A stretch of DNA of 64,000 nt from Maricaulis sp947259345 (GTDB lineage: Bacteria > Pseudomonadota > Alphaproteobacteria > Caulobacterales > Maricaulaceae), in the NCBI GenBank assembly GCA_965217205.1, contig OZ244254.1, positions 2,046,001 to 2,110,000 on the forward strand, in the 5' to 3' direction. Position numbers and translations under genes: made by a program. The notes beneath the pieces were generated by a model. That model saw only the letters and a program-made list of their open reading frames with translations, was not told the origin of the DNA and did no database searches. This document shows, piece by piece, positions 1-8,480 of this stretch. Numbering within the stretch: the first letter of the stretch is position 1; each line of letters begins with the position of its first letter.

Positions 1-753
1 TTCCATCGCCACGCCCGTGGCCTGATTCCCACCGAACCGGGCAATCTCCTCTACGGCGCGGCGCATGAGATCGCCTCCAAGGTCGCGATCGCGGAAGCGC
101 ATGTGCATGATGCCCGCGACGAACCGTCCGGCGAGCTAAAAGTCACGGCGCCCACAGCGCTGGGTGCGATCTGGCTGGCGCCGCGTCTCGCCGAATTTCA
201 CGATGAATATCCCAATATCCGCATCCGCCTCATGCTGGACGACCACGAACTCGACCTGGCCGGGCTGGAAGCGGAGGTCGGGATCCGTCCCTGGCCGTCG
301 ACACAGAATGACCTGGTCCAGCGCAAGCTGCTGTCCGTGCGCCAGCACCTCTATGCCAGCCATGACTATATCGCCCGCAAGGGCGCGCCCGCGACGCCGG
401 CCGAGCTCGATGATCACGCCATCATTTATTACGGCCCGCCCCAGCTGGCACCGATCCCGGGTCTGGACTGGGCGGCCAAGGCCGGACGGGATCCCGACGC
501 AGCGCCGCGTCCGGCGGTGATCGAGGTCAATACGATCTACGGGGTCATGAAAGCGGTGGAAGCCGGCATGGGCATTGCCGCCCTGCCCGACTATGTCGCC
601 CGCGAGAACCAGAAACTCAGCCGTGTCCTGCCGGAGCTCGACGGGCCGGATTTCGAGGTCTTTTTCGTCTATCCCAGCGAATTGCGCGGCTCGCGCCGGA
701 TTGTCGCCTTTCGCGATTTCCTGATCGAACAGGCGCGCCGCTGGCAGAGCTGA
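1..753 (+). CDS. LysR-family transcriptional regulator, 5'-truncated
   Basis: The reading frame is open from the first base, so the gene begins before the window and only about 250 codons are visible. The first residues (FHRHARGLIPTEPGN) match the end of a LysR winged-helix DNA-binding domain, where a segment of the form hRxxrGhxPTExG precedes the linker helix. The rest reads as the LysR substrate-binding domain (GELKVTAPTALGAIWLAP, then a VxAGMGIAALPDYVA segment near the end). It probably binds a small effector and regulates a gene outside the window; nothing here identifies the effector. A GTG at 103 is internal and not the true start. The stop codon is at 751-753. Confidence 0.85.
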   Translation, partial: FHRHARGLIPTEPGNLLYGAAHEIASKVAIAEAHVHDARDEPSGELKVTAPTALGAIWLAPRLAEFHDEYPNIRIRLMLDDHELDLAGLEAEVGIRPWPSTQNDLVQRKLLSVRQHLYASHDYIARKGAPATPAELDDHAIIYYGPPQLAPIPGLDWAAKAGRDPDAAPRPAVIEVNTIYGVMKAVEAGMGIAALPDYVARENQKLSRVLPELDGPDFEVFFVYPSELRGSRRIVAFRDFLIEQARRWQS

Positions 754-919
754 CAGACGGGTCAATTGGTCAATCACGCCGGTTTTGCGCCTGGTCCTGG
801 CCAATTATGGCAACAATGCAGCAATGCATGACGAAAAGCATTCAGCCCTCGCGTTTCTGCATAACTGACATGCCGCCATGGCACTTCTGCCATCAGCGCA
901 AATCGCCCATATACACACC

Positions 920-1109
920 CGACGCGGCGAACAGCCGCTCCTCAGATCTCCCCATCTGAGTTTTGTGCGCCTCTCCTCCCCATTTGGGCGCGCAACATCG
1001 CGCCGGGTCCCTCTCCTCCCCTTTAGGACCCGGCGCCATCTTTTTCGGGCTTCCCCGGCCCGCTTCACAATCACTGCCCCGGCTCTCCCCAGAGCCGGGG
1101 CATTTTTTT
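920..1109 (+). ncRNA. Candidate small RNA with serial C-rich-loop hairpins
   Basis: This gene-free stretch contains six consecutive hairpins. 924-938 has stem GCGGC with loop GAACA. 941-960 has stem CTCAGAT with loop CTCCCC, followed by TTTT. 965-993 has a 7-bp stem whose loop contains CTCCTCCCC. 1001-1035 is a perfect 10-bp stem, again with CTCCTCCCC in the loop. 1046-1062 has stem CGGGC with a CCCC loop. 1076-1101 is an 11-bp stem with loop CCCC followed by T7, a clear Rho-independent terminator. Repeated pyrimidine-rich loops complementary to Shine-Dalgarno sequences are known from alphaproteobacterial 'cuckoo'/CcsR-type sRNAs. A TATACA at 910-915 could be a -10 element, but no good -35 is visible. 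Dps is the convergent neighbour. No expression evidence is available; the 5' end is a guess. Confidence 0.5.
1076..1109 (+). terminator. Rho-independent terminator of the candidate sRNA
   Basis: An 11-bp perfect stem (1076-1086 with 1091-1101) has a CCCC loop and is followed by seven T residues (1103-1109). No protein gene on this strand ends nearby except the LysR gene 320 bases upstream, which supports a separate short transcript. Confidence 0.75.
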
Positions 1110-1124
1110 GCCGAGCGCCCAGAG

Positions 1125-1152
1125 AAAAGCCCCGGCGCCAGGCACCGGGGCT
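1125..1152 (-). terminator. Rho-independent terminator of dps
   Basis: Read on the minus strand, AGCCCCGG and CCGGGGCT form an 8-bp stem followed by TTTT. It lies about 25 bases beyond the dps stop codon. Confidence 0.7.
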
Positions 1153-1177
1153 CTCGTCAACGAACCGATCCGACAGA

Positions 1178-1645
1178 TCAGCCGATTGTGGACCGCAACA
1201 TCCAGGCGGATTTTTCATGCTCGGTGAGACGCGGCGTCAGGATATCCGCGGTCGCTTCATCGCCATGCTCGCCGGCCAGGTCGAGCGCCTTGCGGATCGT
1301 GGCAACAACTGTCTCATGGCCCTTGAGCAGGTCACGCAGCATGTCATTGGCGTCCTTGGCCTCGCCGCCGGACTTGATCGCCGCGGCGCTGGACATCTCG
1401 TCATAGGAGCGCGGAGCGACAACATCGAGGGCGCGGATGCGCTCGGCGATCACATCGGTCGCCATCCACAACTCGTTATACTGGGTCTCGAACAGGGCGT
1501 GCAGATCGTGAAAGCGCGGTCCGGTGACATTCCAGTGATAGACATGCGTCTTGAAGTAGAGCGCATACGTGTCTGCCAGGACGGCGGTCACAGCGCTGGC
1601 CATGGCTTCACGTTGTGCGTCGGACAGACCCATATTGATGCTCAT
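1178..1645 (-). CDS. dps: Dps family DNA-protection/ferritin-like protein
   Basis: The 155-residue protein has the usual Dps length. It shows the family signature around residues 25-65 (ALYFKTHVYHWNVTG, then FHDLHALFETQY), with the His and Asp/Glu residues expected for the inter-subunit ferroxidase site. It ends in the typical Dps tail (EHEKSAWMLRSTIG). Dps dodecamers oxidise and store iron and protect DNA in stationary phase or under peroxide stress. The gene stands alone: a terminator follows at 1125-1152 and the upstream neighbour is the separately transcribed aminotransferase. The start is the ATG at 1645, with a purine-rich AAGGAGAA just upstream. A second Dps-like C-terminus lies at the right end of the window. 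Confidence 0.93.
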   Translation of the reverse strand: MSINMGLSDAQREAMASAVTAVLADTYALYFKTHVYHWNVTGPRFHDLHALFETQYNELWMATDVIAERIRALDVVAPRSYDEMSSAAAIKSGGEAKDANDMLRDLLKGHETVVATIRKALDLAGEHGDEATADILTPRLTEHEKSAWMLRSTIG

Positions 1646-1764
1646 ATCATTCTCCTTGTTGTCATTCGCGTGCGGCCATGCCGCGGCGTCCTGTTCTATG
1701 TAGGCGTCCCACCTCCATAATTCAAATCAGGATTTATTGGCCCTGACATTGATAATTTCTATAA

Positions 1765-2970
1765 TTAGCGCAGCGACGCGCAGAAGCGGCGAATGCGCTT
1801 GCCGGCTTCGGTCAACGCCTCGTCGGAGGTGGCGTAGGAGATGCGAAAGCCCGGCTCGAGCCCGAATGCGACGCCCGGCACGGCGGCAACGGCTTCGGCC
1901 TCCAACAAGGCCGCGCAAAAATCCGTGTCAGTCTTGATGACACTGCCATCCGGCGCTGTCTTGCCGATCGCGCCGGAACAATCTGCAAAGATATAGAAAG
2001 CGCCTTCCGGTGTCGGAGCGACCAGGCCTTCAGCGGCATTGATGTCCGCCAGGACCAGATCCCGGCGACGCAGGAAAGCCGCATTGCGCGCGGCGAGGAA
2101 ATCGTGATTGCCGTTCAGCGCTTCCACCGACGCCCATTGCGAGATCGAGCAAGGATTGGAAGTGGTCTGCGAGGCGACCTTGCCCATTTCCTTGATCAGC
2201 GCCGCCGGCCCGCCGGCATAGCCGATGCGCCAACCGGTCATGGCATAAGCCTTGGACACACCATTCATGGTCAGGGTGCGGTCATAGAGTTCCGGTTCGA
2301 CCTCGGCGAGGGTCGCGAACTCGAAGCCCTCATAGACAATGTGCTCATACATGTCGTCCGTCATCACCCAGACATGCGGATGGGCCAGCAGCACATCAGC
2401 CAGGGCCCGCAGCTCACCGCGCGTATAGCCCATGCCTGTCGGGTTGGATGGCGAGTTGAGGATCAGCCAGCGCGTCTTCGGCGTGATGGCGGCGGCCAGT
2501 TGATCGGGACTGATCTTGAACCGGGTCTCGATACCGGCCTTCACCGTCACCGGCGTGCCGCCCACCAGATTGACCATTTCCGGATAGCTCACCCAATAGG
2601 GCGCCGGGATGATGACCTCATCGCCCGCATTCAGACTGGCCAGCAGGGCATTGTAGATGACCGGCTTGCCGCCCGTGGAGACATGGATCTGGTTGGCTTC
2701 GTAGTCGAGGTTATTGTCGCGCCGGAATTTCTTGATGATCGCATCCTTGAGTTCCGGAATACCGTCAACATTGGTGTATTTCGTCTCGCCGCGGCGGATC
2801 GCCTCGATCGCCGCATCCTTGATGTGGTCGGGGGTGTCGAAATCCGGTTCACCGGCACCGAGCGAGATCACGTCAATGCCCTTCGCCTTGAGTTCCCGTG
2901 CCTTCTGGGTGACGGCAAGCGTGGCGGAAGGTTTCACGCGCTGAAGCGCGGCGGACGGCGTAAAGGTCAT
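1765..2970 (-). CDS. aatA: Pyridoxal-phosphate aspartate/aromatic aminotransferase (class I fold type I)
   Basis: The 401-residue protein belongs to the class I/II aminotransferases (AspAT Ib subgroup). It moves the amino group between aspartate and 2-oxoglutarate, often also accepting aromatic or prephenate substrates. Visible motifs are SLGAGEPDFDTP near the N-terminus, NSPSNPTG in the middle, the PLP lysine in SKAYAMTGWRIGY, and FRISYATSD near the C-terminus (the arginine that binds the substrate carboxylate). A longer frame runs upstream to 3003, but family proteins start at MTFTPSAAL, so I chose the ATG at 2970. It is transcribed alone, divergent from the sortase-target gene. Confidence 0.92.
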   Translation of the reverse strand: MTFTPSAALQRVKPSATLAVTQKARELKAKGIDVISLGAGEPDFDTPDHIKDAAIEAIRRGETKYTNVDGIPELKDAIIKKFRRDNNLDYEANQIHVSTGGKPVIYNALLASLNAGDEVIIPAPYWVSYPEMVNLVGGTPVTVKAGIETRFKISPDQLAAAITPKTRWLILNSPSNPTGMGYTRGELRALADVLLAHPHVWVMTDDMYEHIVYEGFEFATLAEVEPELYDRTLTMNGVSKAYAMTGWRIGYAGGPAALIKEMGKVASQTTSNPCSISQWASVEALNGNHDFLAARNAAFLRRRDLVLADINAAEGLVAPTPEGAFYIFADCSGAIGKTAPDGSVIKTDTDFCAALLEAEAVAAVPGVAFGLEPGFRISYATSDEALTEAGKRIRRFCASLR

Positions 2971-3263
2971 GATGATGTCCCGGTAGAGCTCGGCTGGAGG
3001 CAAAAAGCCTAGTCCCGCTCGCCCGGCACGCCAATCCCCCAGCTATGCAAGATCGCCCATGGGGGGCAGCAATTCTGCATGCCTCACCCCGGTTCGCCCC
3101 GATACGCCCCGCCCTGACATCGCCCCAATTCTCCCCGCAATCGCCGCATTACCGCCCTGTCACCTTCGTGATCGGGGACCAGCGTGACCGTGGACAGGGA
3201 CGCCGGTCGCTCCGCAAACACCCTCGCAGAACGGGGCGGCCGGCACATATCGGGGAGGTTCGC

Positions 3264-5495
3264 ATGGCGACCACACGCACGCACCAGACAGCCGGGTCAC
3301 AAGCCTGGTTCGGGCTTCTCCTCGCCGTCGCGGCACTCGCCGCCACCTTGCTGCTCTGGTCAGATGCCCGGGCCGACACACCGGCGCCCGGCGAGATTGA
3401 CGAAGGCCAGCTGGTCCGCCTCTCCGAGATCAATGAGGGCGCGCTGCTGATCCGCACGATCGAACCGGGCCGCTACATTCCCGCGCCCATGGTCGCCACC
3501 GACATCGCCTTCGACATTTCCGGCCCGGTGGTCCGTGCCACGATCACCCAGCGCTTTGAAAACCCGTCGGATGCCTGGGTCGAGGCGACCTATGTCTTTC
3601 CCATGCCCGAGGATAGCGGCGTCGACCGGCTGCGCATGCAGGTCGGTGACCGTTTCATCGAGGGGGAGATCCAGGAGCGCCAGCAGGCCCGCCGCACTTA
3701 TGAGACCGCGCGCCGCAATGGTCAGCGCGCCAGCCTCGTGGAGCAGGAACGCCCCAACATGTTCACCACCTCGGTTGCCAATATCGGCCCGGGCGAGACC
3801 ATCATCGTGCAGCTGGAATACCAGAGCGTTGCGCGCTATTCGGACGGACGTTACGAGCTTCGCCAGCCGCTCGGCCTGACCCCGCGCTACATTCCGCAGG
3901 GCAGCGATTATCTGTTGGCCTCGACCGGGCTGGCTAACAGTCCCGCCGTTCCGGACGTTGCCCGCATTACACCGCCCATCCTGCATCCGTCCGTTGAGCC
4001 GCGCGACCAGCTGCGCCTGCCGGTCACCATCACCGCCGAACTCGATGCCGGTTTTACGCTCGGCGAGGTGGCCAGCCTTTATCACGCCACTCTCGTTGAG
4101 CGCCTGCCGGACGAGACCGCCCGCGTCTCGCTGGCCGCCGGCCCGATCCCGGCCAATCGCGATTTCGTACTGACCTGGCGCCCCGCCGACCCGCATGCCG
4201 CCAGCGCCGCCCTCTTCATCGAGGAATGGGACGGCGAGACCTATCTTTTGGCCCAGGTCCTGCCACCGGCAGAGATGAGCGATGCCATTGCGCGCCGCGA
4301 CCGCGAAACCATTTTCGTGATCGACAATTCCGGCTCCATGGGCGGCGCATCAATGCGTCAGGCCCGCGCGGCTCTCATCACCGCCCTGCAACGCCTGGAA
4401 CCGACTGACCACTTCAATGTCATTCGCTTCGACAACACGATGGACCAGCTCTTCCCCGAAGCGGTCCCGGCCAGCCACGGCAATATCGCGCGGGCGCTCG
4501 CCTTCGCCCGCCGGCTCGAGGCGCAGGGCGGTACGGAAATGCTGCCGGCGCTCAATGCCGCTTTGCGTGATGCGGACATCGACTCTGACGAACGGGTGCG
4601 CCAGATCGTCTTCCTCACCGATGGCGCGATCGGCAATGAAGCCCAGCTCTTCTCCGCCATCAATGACCGCCTGGGCCGTTCACGCCTCTTCCCGGTCGGG
4701 ATCGGGTCCGCGCCAAATGCCTACTTCATGAGTCGGGCCGCCCGCCTCGGCCGTGGCACCTTCACCCATATCGGCCAGGTTTCCGAGGTTGAAGCCCGCA
4801 TGGAAGCGCTGTTCACGGCCCTGGAGCGGCCGGTCATGACCGATCTTGATGCCCTCTTCCCGGAGGACGCGCTGAGCGAGATCTGGCCGGCACCGCTGCC
4901 TGACCTCTATCATGGCGAACCGGTCACCCTGACCGCCCGGCTGGGCCGACGCGACGGCGTGATGGTCATCGAGGGCGCGCTGGCCGGTTCAATGTGGCGC
5001 GAAACCCTGTCGCTCGCCAATGCCCGCGAAGGTCAGGGCATTGCCGCCCTGTTCGGGCGCAACCGGATCCGGGCCCTCGAGGAAAGCCGCTTCCAGGGCG
5101 CCAGCCAGGCCGAGATTGACGCAGCCGTGCTGGAAACCGCTCTCGACTTTGACCTAGTCTCTCGCTTGACCAGCCTGGTTGCGGTCGACGTCACGCCGGC
5201 CCGTCCGGATGGCACCCCGCTGGCAGCGCGCGATGTCCCGGTCATGACCCCGGAAGGCTGGGATTTCGACTCGATACGCGAGCGCGAGGCTGCACCGGTT
5301 CAGCACGCAAGGGCTGACGCCCGCCTGTTTGCCCGGCTCGCCGCGCCGGTCGCCGGCGGTGAAGCCGAACGCGCCAATGGCCTGGCCCTGCCGGCGACCG
5401 CGACACCGCGCGAGATCCTGATGGGACTGGGTGCCCTGATGATGATCCTCGCTTTGATCTGGCTGGTCACGCGCCGCGGGGAGCGTCTGTGGTGA
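3264..5495 (+). CDS. Marine-proteobacterial sortase target protein (VIT + VWA domains)
   Basis: The protein has 743 residues from the ATG at 3264, which has GGGGAGG just upstream; the frame is open further 5' but shows no homology-like sequence there. An N-terminal membrane/signal segment (about residues 12-36) is followed by a VIT domain (IAFDISGPVVRATITQRFENPS...) and a VWA domain with an intact metal-site motif D354-N-S-G-S. Near the end LPATAT is followed by a hydrophobic stretch and a basic tail (residues 709-743), a sortase sorting signal. Together with the sortase gene that follows, it matches the two-gene system of marine Gram-negatives described as sortase target plus class GN sortase. 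The protein is probably displayed in the envelope, but its ligand is unknown. Confidence 0.9.
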   Translation: MATTRTHQTAGSQAWFGLLLAVAALAATLLLWSDARADTPAPGEIDEGQLVRLSEINEGALLIRTIEPGRYIPAPMVATDIAFDISGPVVRATITQRFENPSDAWVEATYVFPMPEDSGVDRLRMQVGDRFIEGEIQERQQARRTYETARRNGQRASLVEQERPNMFTTSVANIGPGETIIVQLEYQSVARYSDGRYELRQPLGLTPRYIPQGSDYLLASTGLANSPAVPDVARITPPILHPSVEPRDQLRLPVTITAELDAGFTLGEVASLYHATLVERLPDETARVSLAAGPIPANRDFVLTWRPADPHAASAALFIEEWDGETYLLAQVLPPAEMSDAIARRDRETIFVIDNSGSMGGASMRQARAALITALQRLEPTDHFNVIRFDNTMDQLFPEAVPASHGNIARALAFARRLEAQGGTEMLPALNAALRDADIDSDERVRQIVFLTDGAIGNEAQLFSAINDRLGRSRLFPVGIGSAPNAYFMSRAARLGRGTFTHIGQVSEVEARMEALFTALERPVMTDLDALFPEDALSEIWPAPLPDLYHGEPVTLTARLGRRDGVMVIEGALAGSMWRETLSLANAREGQGIAALFGRNRIRALEESRFQGASQAEIDAAVLETALDFDLVSRLTSLVAVDVTPARPDGTPLAARDVPVMTPEGWDFDSIREREAAPVQHARADARLFARLAAPVAGGEAERANGLALPATATPREILMGLGALMMILALIWLVTRRGERLW

Positions 5496-6067
5496 TCGGC
5501 AGGCCGACACACCGCCTCGCCCTCGGCCTTCTGGCCGCCGGATGCCTCGTCTTCGCACAAGGCGCCTGGCTGGGGTTGAAGGCCGATATTGCGCAGGTCC
5601 TCCTCGCACAGTCCTGGACCCGCGCAATCGACGGGGAGTCCGCGTCCACACCATGGCCCTGGGCCGATTTTCGGCCCGTGGCGCGGCTCTCCGTCCCGTC
5701 TCTCGGCGAACACGCCATCATCCTGTCGGATGGCGGCAGTGAAGCCCTGGCCTTCGGCCCGACACTGCTGGGGGCCTCGGCCCGGCCGGGTGAGCCGGGC
5801 GTCAGCGTGATCGCCGCCCACCGCGACACGCATTTTGCCTTTCTCGAAGCGGTCCGGCCGGGTGATCTCATCGTTGTCGAGCAGGCGGGCCAGGCGCCGC
5901 TGCGCTATCGTGTCACCGGCATGGACGTGGTGGACGCCGCACGATCCGGCATCGAACCGGCGCTCGGCCCGACCCGGCTCGCCCTCGTGACCTGCTGGCC
6001 CTTCGGCAGCCTGGTGCCCGGGCCAGAGCGCTATGTCGTCTGGGCCGAACCCGCCGCAAGGCTCTGA
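5489..6067 (+). CDS. Class GN (marine proteobacterial) sortase
   Basis: The 192-residue membrane-anchored transpeptidase has an N-terminal hydrophobic segment (residues 9-30) and the sortase catalytic residues: His111 in AAHRDTHF, Cys169 in LVTCWPF, and an Arg shortly after in ERYVVWAE. Class GN sortases cleave an LPxTx-type signal of the adjacent VIT/VWA protein. The gene overlaps the end of that target gene by a few bases, so the two are co-translated. Two adjacent GTG codons (5489 and 5492) could start it, and GGGGAG lies at a suitable distance from both. Confidence 0.9.
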   Translation: MVIGRPTHRLALGLLAAGCLVFAQGAWLGLKADIAQVLLAQSWTRAIDGESASTPWPWADFRPVARLSVPSLGEHAIILSDGGSEALAFGPTLLGASARPGEPGVSVIAAHRDTHFAFLEAVRPGDLIVVEQAGQAPLRYRVTGMDVVDAARSGIEPALGPTRLALVTCWPFGSLVPGPERYVVWAEPAARL

Positions 6068-6127
6068 GTCGACACTTTTGCGTCGGCCTGTCTGGTCACA
6101 CCTCACGCACTGGTCTAAGCAGGATGC

Positions 6128-6922
6128 GTGACGGCGGGGGCCGAGCGAGAGGAACGACCGGGCGTGGTGTTTTTGACGCCCCTTTCCGAAGCCTTGCGTC
6201 GCCGTCTGACCGCCGGCGCGATGGCGCTTGCCATCAACACATTGATCGTCACCGGCCTGATCTTCATGCCGAGACCTGACGCGATCCCCCCCGAACCCGA
6301 CGTGCTCGATATCGTCTTCGTCACGGACCCGGTCATCGAGCCGGAGCCTGAGCCTGAGCCGGTGACTGAACCTGACCCGGAACCAGTCTCAGAGATCGAA
6401 GACGCGGTAGAGCCCGACGCCGCGCCCGAGGTCTCGCCGGAGACCACACCGGAACCGGTTGCCAATCCCGCCGCAGAACACTTGGCCGAGGTCAGCCCTG
6501 AGCCCGCCGGTGGCGACGAAGCGCCAAACATTCTCAGCGACACCAATCCCTTCAATGATGACCGGGCGGCCATACCCTTCCCGGGCGGTGGCGGTGGTAC
6601 TGAATATGCCGTTCGCTCGGTCTTTTGCCAGTCGACATCAGATGCCAATCGTCGAGCCTTGGCTTGCACGCCTTTCATGGCCAGCGATGGCCTGCCCATG
6701 CTGCAATATGCCAGCGAGGAGAATATCGCCCGCGGTCGCGCCGCCATGGCGCAGATGACCGCGGAGCAGATCCAGGCGCTATTCGCACGAAACGGTTTTC
6801 CCGGCCGTGATCTGGGTGGCCAGCCGACCTTGGCCGATCCGTCTGCCCGTTTCACGTCCTCGGCTGACCAGATGCGCGACACCCTGCCGCCGCTTGTGCC
6901 GGACCCCGCCTTCGGCGATTGA
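6128..6922 (+). CDS. Membrane-anchored Pro/Glu-rich protein, TonB-like layout
   Basis: The 264-residue protein has a short cytoplasmic head, one transmembrane segment (about residues 29-51), and then an acidic proline-rich spacer made of EPEP/TEPDPEP units (about residues 58-125). The C-terminal domain carries two cysteines (SVFCQSTS and ALACTPF), perhaps a disulphide. The arrangement resembles TonB/TolA-type periplasm-spanning proteins, but no TonB C-terminal motif is recognisable, so function is unassigned. It starts 60 bases after the sortase gene on the same strand and may belong to that operon. The start is GTG. Confidence 0.6.
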   Translation: MTAGAEREERPGVVFLTPLSEALRRRLTAGAMALAINTLIVTGLIFMPRPDAIPPEPDVLDIVFVTDPVIEPEPEPEPVTEPDPEPVSEIEDAVEPDAAPEVSPETTPEPVANPAAEHLAEVSPEPAGGDEAPNILSDTNPFNDDRAAIPFPGGGGGTEYAVRSVFCQSTSDANRRALACTPFMASDGLPMLQYASEENIARGRAAMAQMTAEQIQALFARNGFPGRDLGGQPTLADPSARFTSSADQMRDTLPPLVPDPAFGD

Positions 6923-6953
6923 CGCGGCGTGGCTTGATCTGTCCATTACGGGA

Positions 6954-7970
6954 ATGAATTTCCTCTCCGACACCACCGCCCCCGCCCATCCTGATCTGAT
7001 CGACGCGCTGTCAGCGGCCAATCGCGATTTCGCTCCGTCCTACGGTGCCGACCCGATCTCGGCCCGGGTCGAGGCGCGGCTGAAGGAGATTTTCGAGACC
7101 GATCTGAAAGTCCTCTTTGCGGTCTCGGGCACGGCGTCGAATGCGCTGGCCCTGTCCGTCCTGTGTCCGTCCCACGGCGCCATTCTTTGCCATGATGAGG
7201 CGCATATTCATCGCGATGAGCGCGGGGCGCCGGAATTCTTCACCGGAGGCGGCAAGCTGATCCCGCTGCAAGGCGATCATGCCAAGATCAGCCTGGGCGC
7301 GCTTGATCGGGCGCTGGGCGAGATCCCCGAAGGATTCGTCCACACCAGCCCGGTGCGGGTATTGTCCCTGTCCAATCTGAGCGAAAGCGGTACGGCCTAC
7401 ACGCCGTCCGAGGTTAAAGACCGCGCCCGCCGGGTCAAGGAACGCCCCGCTTTCGTCCATATGGACGGCGCCCGCTTCGCCAATGCCCTGGTCACACTCG
7501 GCTGCAGCCCGGCCGAGCTGACCTGGAAGGCCGGTGTCGACGCACTCTGCTTCGGCGCCACCAAGAATGGTGCCCTGGGCGCCGAGGCCGTCATCCTCTT
7601 CCCCTCGGTCATGGACCGGTTTGAGGAGCTGCAGGCGCGTCAGAAACGGGCCGGGCACATGGCGCCGAAAATGCGTTTCATGGCGGCCCAGTTCGAAGCC
7701 TGGCTGAAGGATGATCTCTGGCTCGATCTCGCGCGCACGGCGAATGCCCGGGCACGGGCACTGGCCGATGGTTTTGCCGCCCGGAACGGCGCAGACGTCC
7801 TGCACCCGGTCGACGGCAATGAAATCTTCGTTCGTCTGGACGACGCCCTCGCCACCCGGCTGCGCAAGGCCGGCGCCCAATTCTACCAATGGCCGGACGG
7901 GTCCGCCCGCTTCGTCACGAGCTGGTGCTCGACCGAGGCCGAGATCAAGGCGGCCCTCGCCGCCCTTTGA
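6954..7970 (+). CDS. Low-specificity threonine aldolase / beta-eliminating lyase family
   Basis: The 338-residue PLP enzyme is of the threonine aldolase type, which cleaves threonine or allo-threonine to glycine and acetaldehyde. The frame contains FLSDTTAPAHPDLIDAL at the N-terminus, a glycine/serine-rich cofactor loop (VSGTASNALAL), the HMDGARFANAL motif and the PLP lysine K204 in FGATKNGALGAEA. The length fits the family (about 340). The ATG at 6954 was chosen because the conserved N-terminus begins there; the frame extends upstream into the preceding gene without similarity. It could also be a related lyase; substrate stereochemistry cannot be read from sequence. Confidence 0.85.
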   Translation: MNFLSDTTAPAHPDLIDALSAANRDFAPSYGADPISARVEARLKEIFETDLKVLFAVSGTASNALALSVLCPSHGAILCHDEAHIHRDERGAPEFFTGGGKLIPLQGDHAKISLGALDRALGEIPEGFVHTSPVRVLSLSNLSESGTAYTPSEVKDRARRVKERPAFVHMDGARFANALVTLGCSPAELTWKAGVDALCFGATKNGALGAEAVILFPSVMDRFEELQARQKRAGHMAPKMRFMAAQFEAWLKDDLWLDLARTANARARALADGFAARNGADVLHPVDGNEIFVRLDDALATRLRKAGAQFYQWPDGSARFVTSWCSTEAEIKAALAAL

Positions 7971-8043
7971 CACCTTCGCGGCTTGCCGCTTGAAGCGACG
8001 GAACAAAACGGGTACACTCAGGGCGTGTTGTGCGGAGAGCCAC

Positions 8044-8388
8044 ATGCAGAGCGAGTGGGGAATTCTCTATCATCTCGACGAGGTCCGTTTCGATGCCTAT
8101 GGGCGTGCCCTGGTCGGAGATCCGGTCGCGGCTCAGCGCATGCAGGCCTTGTTGAGCGAGGCCGATGCCATCGCCTGCCGCTCCGGGTGCGGCGCCCCGC
8201 TCAGTTGCGACACAGCGCTTGTCCTGCGTGAGGAATTGACCCGTCTCGGCCCGGACCTGCTGGTCAATAATGCCGATTTCTCGACCATTATCCGCAAGCG
8301 CAAGGCGGTCGGAGCGGAAGAGGCCGTGATCGTGTTTTCGGTTTACCGGCGGGTCGAGGTCGAACAGACAGCGCTTGAGGGAAGCTGA
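8044..8388 (+). CDS. Conserved hypothetical protein
   Basis: The 114-residue soluble protein starts at the ATG at 8044 behind GGAGAG. It has no signal peptide or membrane segment. Two cysteines sit close together in CRSGCGAPLSC, with a third just after. I do not recognise the family. It sits alone between the threonine aldolase and a secreted protein on the same strand. Confidence 0.6.
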   Translation: MQSEWGILYHLDEVRFDAYGRALVGDPVAAQRMQALLSEADAIACRSGCGAPLSCDTALVLREELTRLGPDLLVNNADFSTIIRKRKAVGAEEAVIVFSVYRRVEVEQTALEGS

Positions 8389-8480
8389 CCGCACGCCGCG
8401 TCCAGCCAATGGACGTCGGTTCAGGAAGATTTAGCGGCAGACATGCAAGCCTTCCGGGCTCCAAACAAAGAGAGATCCCC

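Noticed and set aside
878..1720. 280-codon plus-strand frame across the sRNA locus and dps
   Set aside because: It runs antisense to dps, and its 5' half crosses strong hairpins and a terminator. The translation is low-complexity Arg/Pro-rich without a motif.
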